64,000 nt of DNA, from contig JAURVB010012431.1 of NCBI GenBank assembly GCA_033002965.1, forward strand, positions 1-64,000, read 5' to 3'. Numbering within the stretch: the stretch's first letter is position 1; each line of letters opens with the position of its first letter. The notes under the pieces are model-generated. The model was not told where the DNA came from and searched no databases. It worked only from the letters and a program-made list of their open reading frames with translations. The DNA comes from Piper betle (taxonomy: Eukaryota; Streptophyta; Magnoliopsida; Piperales; Piperaceae). Position numbers and translations under genes: made by a program. Shown here piece by piece: positions 59,860-64,000 of the stretch.

Positions 59860-61794
59860 CATCACAATATAAACATCACAACATATACAATTCTTCATTT
59901 CATAACATACTAAAGTTATAACAATAGCATCTAATATATAAACTGGGCCTTGACCCATCTGTTTATCTTATCTAACATGTCATTCTTAGTTGCTATATCA
60001 ATCTCAAAATATTATTATTGTCATTTCATTATGAAACATCATATAATAAACTAAAACATCATAATCCAAATACAACAATCCCAACATAACACATCAGGTT
60101 TGTGTGTGCACATAGCAATCTGGTAAATGAGATGTGACTCTCATTTTAAAGAAATGCATATATAACTTCTACTAAACTCTCTGAAGGGCATCTACTAGGG
60201 AGCCATCAAGTCGTGGACCCAATAACATCTTGAGTTGACGAGTCTGCTTATGCCTCAATCAGCATTTTCTCATATTTCTTTTGTTGTCTCTTGGGACTAC
60301 CAGTATATCCTAAGCCCTCTCTTATCCTATATATATCTCCTGGCCTTGTGCACAAAGGCCGAGTATTCTCAGGCAGTCGCTTTCAGTACCCTTTGAACCA
60401 CACATTGAGACATGCACTACATAGCAATACCTGTGAGCCTCCATGCTTCTCCGGGTGTGAGAAAACTCAAAGCACAGAGTTGTCAGAATTCCTCATGAAT
60501 GGAACAACCCTCTCACTAATTCAGAGCCTATTATGATTGGCATGTCCACCCTCCATGGTATGTGCAAGTTGGTTTTACCTTCTCTCATCTCACTAAAAAC
60601 TTAATAAATTTATTCTTAGGTTTGGGAACATATTTAATATTATAGGCCTAAAGACAACTTGTGGTGGATCTTGTTTTCAAAATCAAACTCGAGGGATCTC
60701 ATTCTCGAGGGTTATTAATCCGAAAAACTATTCAACTAAATGACCCGAGTTAAGTAGGATCCGATGAAGCACCACCTAACTCGACATGGAAAAAAAAATC
60801 AAATCACAGCAAAAGATGCAATATTCAAGGGGCGATCCCTAAAACTGACCTGATGGAAGCTCCATGTATGGTCTCACTCCTAGATGGCGAGCTCCTACTC
60901 CGTACCTACACAACAAGATTATACACTAACCTCCATACTACTATATAATGCATGCATGAAATGAATGCATGGAAATCATTATATCATCCTAAATACTATA
61001 AATTCTATCATCAATATCAGAGAATCAACAAACAAATTAAATAAGTAAATTAACAATCTAAGACATTCTTCTCATTACTTTTAACTAGGTGAATACATCA
61101 CAATTTCTAGACTTATCATCATCTCATATCTATTCTCATTCTTAATTAACTTTCTAATCAAATAATTAATTAACCTACACAATTATAACCCTAATACCTA
61201 ACTTTACAATTTTTACATCATCAATATCATATTAAATTTCATAATAAAATAATTCAAATTATAATTAATCGTTATCAATTATTAATTACATAAAGGAATT
61301 TATTAATCAATAGATAATTATCACAAAATTTCAAAATCAACATATTAACAAAACCATGAACAATTCATCAAAATTATGAATGATATGCATAATGATCAAA
61401 ATAAATTAAAAATCGAAAATTTGAGAAGCAAAAAGCATCTCACAATGACTTGGTGTAAAATTGATGATGACGTCGGTGGTGGTAGTCGGGTTGTCTATGA
61501 TTGACGAGGGGTGGCGGTTATGGTTGGAAATTGGCCGACAAGGGAATGGGTCAAGTAAGGTGGAAGACTAGGGCTAGAGTTAGGTGACCTAGGATGGTCA
61601 AGCGGCGACTGTGATGGCAGCAATTCACTATTGCTGGGAGTCTAGTAGGTAGAGAAGAGGGTGAGTAGGGGGAAAGAGGGGAAGGGCTTAGTCGGGGAGT
61701 GAGCTGGCTGGCGGCAGGGAGGGGCAATGACAGGCGGCCGGTGGTGACCAAGGAATAGGCAGGGAAGGCAGTGGCGGTGAACACGGGTGGAAAG

Positions 61795-61818
61795 AGGAGG
61801 AGGAGGAGGAGGAGGAGG
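61795..61818. repeat. (AGG)n microsatellite
   Basis: Eight trinucleotide units in the GC-rich part of the solo B LTR. Confidence 0.93.
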
Positions 61819-62473
61819 GAAGGGAAAAGGATGGAGAAGGGGAGGTCAGGTTGTAGCTAATAATGGTGGGGCTGCCGGCTGCATGGTCTTTGGCGGTGTG
61901 GGTTGTTGGGAGAAAGTCGGTCAGGTGAGTTGGGGGAGAAAAGAGGGTAAAAAAATAAAATAGGGGAGGTGTCGGTCTTTTTTTTCTAAGATTCTCACTA
62001 GTTAGAGTTGGACCAATCAAGTGTAAAGTGGGTTCTAAAAGCTCCTAAAAAGTTGTCGAAGGGCTACTGAGACAAGTCAATCAAGTCTTATATGCAAGGC
62101 AAACATGTCATGAATGCGAGTCAAAAATAAAATAAATTTGACATCCGTGGAATAATATGCTTTACAAACAACCAACCTAACTAAAAATCTTAACCATGGC
62201 GTCCTAATAAAATGAACAGCCTAAATCTAATTTCTACGGCTACTGAACAAAATAAAAAAAAATTGGGCATACTCTCATTTACTCTGATAGCTCATTCTAT
62301 TGTTGTGTTACGAATGTTATTATCATATACTTAGCTATACATGACCCTCATGGCTCATAACACACGGTCAACCTCGGCTCAACACACTTATTCTAAAACT
62401 AAATTGACTGAAAATAATGTTTAAACCGACCAGTTCCCACTATAAATCCCTGACTCGGGTCATGAGTTTTACA

Positions 62474-62909
62474 GACAACAACTTTGGAGCCTTTGGTGAT
62501 GGCCTTTTCGGCAGTGATGATGATCAGCGAGTGCCCAAAATAGTAGGTCTCATGCTAGGGAGTTGATCCACTGTAGATCGGTGACTGAAGGTTGCCCTGG
62601 TCAGCAATGGTAATGTCGGTAAGTTCTGGCAGAACTAGTTTTTGGCGAGTTTTGTTGCTATTTTCCGGCGACGGTGAGTGTAACTGCAATGGGGCTTGAC
62701 CATGAGCCATAGCCAGAGGTGAGGAGAGTCGATTGAATGTCATATCTTGGCCGGAGATGGCTCTGGATTGGCGAACGATGGCCAAAAAGATAGTCACCTG
62801 CTGCTATTTCACGGCTTTGGTGAGGCTCTTGTTGCCAATGTTAAGGGTGGCCTAGTGGACACTGCAGCTCGGTCAGCAGTGGCTTGGGATGGCCAGATGG
62901 AATGCTAAG
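62474..62909 (-). repeat. Family E repeat, second copy, middle part
   Basis: Matches about 49120-49620 of the first copy (AGTTCTGGCAGAACTAGTTT, AGCCAGAGGTGAGGAGAGT). Interrupted at 62910. Confidence 0.65.
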
Positions 62910-63910
62910 TGTCACAAGGCTGATTTAGGGTAGAATTTTTTGTCCCCAAACCACGTCAGTGCGGTTTATTTCCCTACTAGAAACACATAGCCTTCTAGAA
63001 GTACGCAGCAATACCACAAGTTTGTGGCACACAGAAACGGTCACTACATGCAATACCCGCACACCCGGCACCAATATCGTACCCAACTGCTAGTGCTCCC
63101 GATATCTGGTGGCCGGCTACCAATAATTAAACACAGACCAATCAAACACACTTGCAAAAACACACACACACCAAGGTTGTGTATCATCCAACATCCAAAC
63201 CAAGTCCCCGCTCGGTTCTATAAGATCTTGAGGAATCCAACCCTGAATCTTGTAATCAGTACCATGCAACAAAGGCACAAACGTCGACACCACAGAATTA
63301 CAGGACTCTGACCCCAACCGTAATTTCATTCACTAGAAACCAAGGATTCAAGTAATCAATATACCCTGGTTACTTGGCTAGCGTGGACATGCAAACCCCA
63401 CACCCTACCTCCTTTCCCAATAGGGAGGCTGCCTCCTTTCCCGAAGGGGAGGTAGTGAGAACAACAAGTACCCCACTCACAACAATCTTCCCATTCACAA
63501 CCCCAAGCCACCACCTTGGTCGACTTGTTTACAGGCAATTCCCTCAGCCAGCAAAGGAGATAGGTTGCGAAACGCAGATTGTGTACCTTGGTCCCGGTAG
63601 ACGTCGATTACTCTAATAGTCCTAGTGAAGTTCCAGCCCTCCCACTCGAAGAACTGGCCACGGCAACTTCACGTGTCTCCTTGACGATCTCGGTCCTCTC
63701 TTCTCCACTAAGAAAGCCACACAATTTTCTTCGTTCCTTTCTACACAGGAGGACATCCCCCTTATATAAACATCTTTGTGTTTATCCATATCTCTAAGAA
63801 TCGGTCATCTTTATCTTCAATAATGAACTACATATCTTCATGTATATCACGCTTATCTTCAAGAAGATCTCGCTTATCCCTTAGAGTTAGTTGCAACCAA
63901 CTCCCCAACA
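62910..63910 (-). mobile_element. 1-kb LTR-like insert of another superfamily (minus strand)
   Basis: On the minus strand it runs TGTTGGGGAGTTGG to TTGTGACA, with TTTATATAAGGGGG about 145 bases from its start as a TATA box. It interrupts family E sequence. Start TGTTGGG and 1-kb size suggest a copia-type solo LTR, but the immediate flanks do not give a clean target duplication (ATGCT occurs near each side with offsets of three and one bases). Confidence 0.6.
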
Positions 63911-64000
63911 TATGCTCCGGTGATCTTGGGGGTCACAGCTTAAACAAGTTGCGGGCTCTCTTTACGTGCATGGCATGGTTGTGGCGGGCACATAGGCTAG
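63911..64000 (-). repeat. Family E repeat, second copy, last part in the window
   Basis: TATGCTCCGGTGATCTTGG and GGTCACAGCTT match the first copy near 49715-49790. Confidence 0.6.

Larger units (their letters stand above)
59532..62473 (-). mobile_element. Solo B-family LTR (minus strand), 2,942 bp
   Basis: TGTAAAACCCC to GAGTTTTACA on the plus strand. Flanks AACAA (59527-59531) and GACAA (62474-62478) differ by one base. The first family E copy has no insert at the equivalent place (GGTGCAACGGTGACTTTG near 49113), which confirms the boundaries. The palindrome module of other B LTRs is not recognisable here. Contains an AGG microsatellite at 61795-61818 and a GT microsatellite at 59826-59856. 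Confidence 0.88.

Noticed and set aside
1..64000. Host protein-coding genes, tRNA or rRNA genes, organelle insertions
   Set aside because: None found; nearly every stretch over 1 kb can be placed in an LTR element except 26805-27786 and 44786-45260.

Overview
The window is plant nuclear DNA made almost wholly of nested, decaying LTR retrotransposons; I see no convincing host gene, tRNA or rRNA. The evidence for a seed plant with a repeat-rich genome is the repeated initiator-Met tRNA primer-binding site (TGGTATCAGAGC), Ty3/gypsy gag and pol with a C-terminal chromodomain (Tekay/Del-like chromoviruses), LTRs of 2.9-4.1 kb, and several levels of insertion within insertion. The species cannot be named from the sequence. 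LTR families are called A to E here by their ends and content; these are my labels, not database names.

Layout. 1-10001: element A1 (+), with two very long LTRs around a 2.5-kb internally deleted gag-pol. 10002-14245: element A3 (-), cut by A1 and itself inserted in the protease region of element B1 (+). 14246-18999: B1 pol (protease, RT, RNase H, integrase, chromodomain, all with stops) and the start of its 3' LTR. 19000-21243: truncated A LTR (-). 21249-26799: solo A LTR (+) with perfect ATTAC target duplications, containing a B LTR (-) at 21740-24673. 26805-27786: unassigned. 27787-28583: C LTR piece (-). 28687-44785: a C LTR (+) split by a C-like LTR (-) that is itself split by element A2 (+, 30232-39576), a three-level nest. 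45261-48404: solo C LTR (-) with ATATA duplications. 48410-50490: family E repeat. 50491-51997: B LTR piece. 51998-57996: element B3 (+), with gag but no pol between its LTRs. 57997-64000: minus-strand element with PBS and family E sequence, interrupted by a solo B LTR (59532-62473) and a 1-kb LTR-like insert ending TGTTGGGG (62910-63910).

No copy looks autonomous. A1 keeps RT, RNase H and chromodomain but has lost protease and integrase; A2 keeps part of gag, RNase H, integrase and chromodomain but has lost protease and RT; A3 shows gag joined to RT. B1 has most pol domains but lacks two RT catalytic aspartates. B3 has only gag. Any past movement of such copies would have needed proteins from elsewhere.

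The most interesting material is inside the LTRs: higher-order tandem arrays of different sequence at the same place in two A LTRs (133-bp and 90-bp periods), array length differing between the two LTRs of one insertion, a GC-rich module with a 25-bp palindrome shared between A and B LTRs in opposite orientation, and a conserved GT...AG interval of 57-59 bases near the A LTR end.
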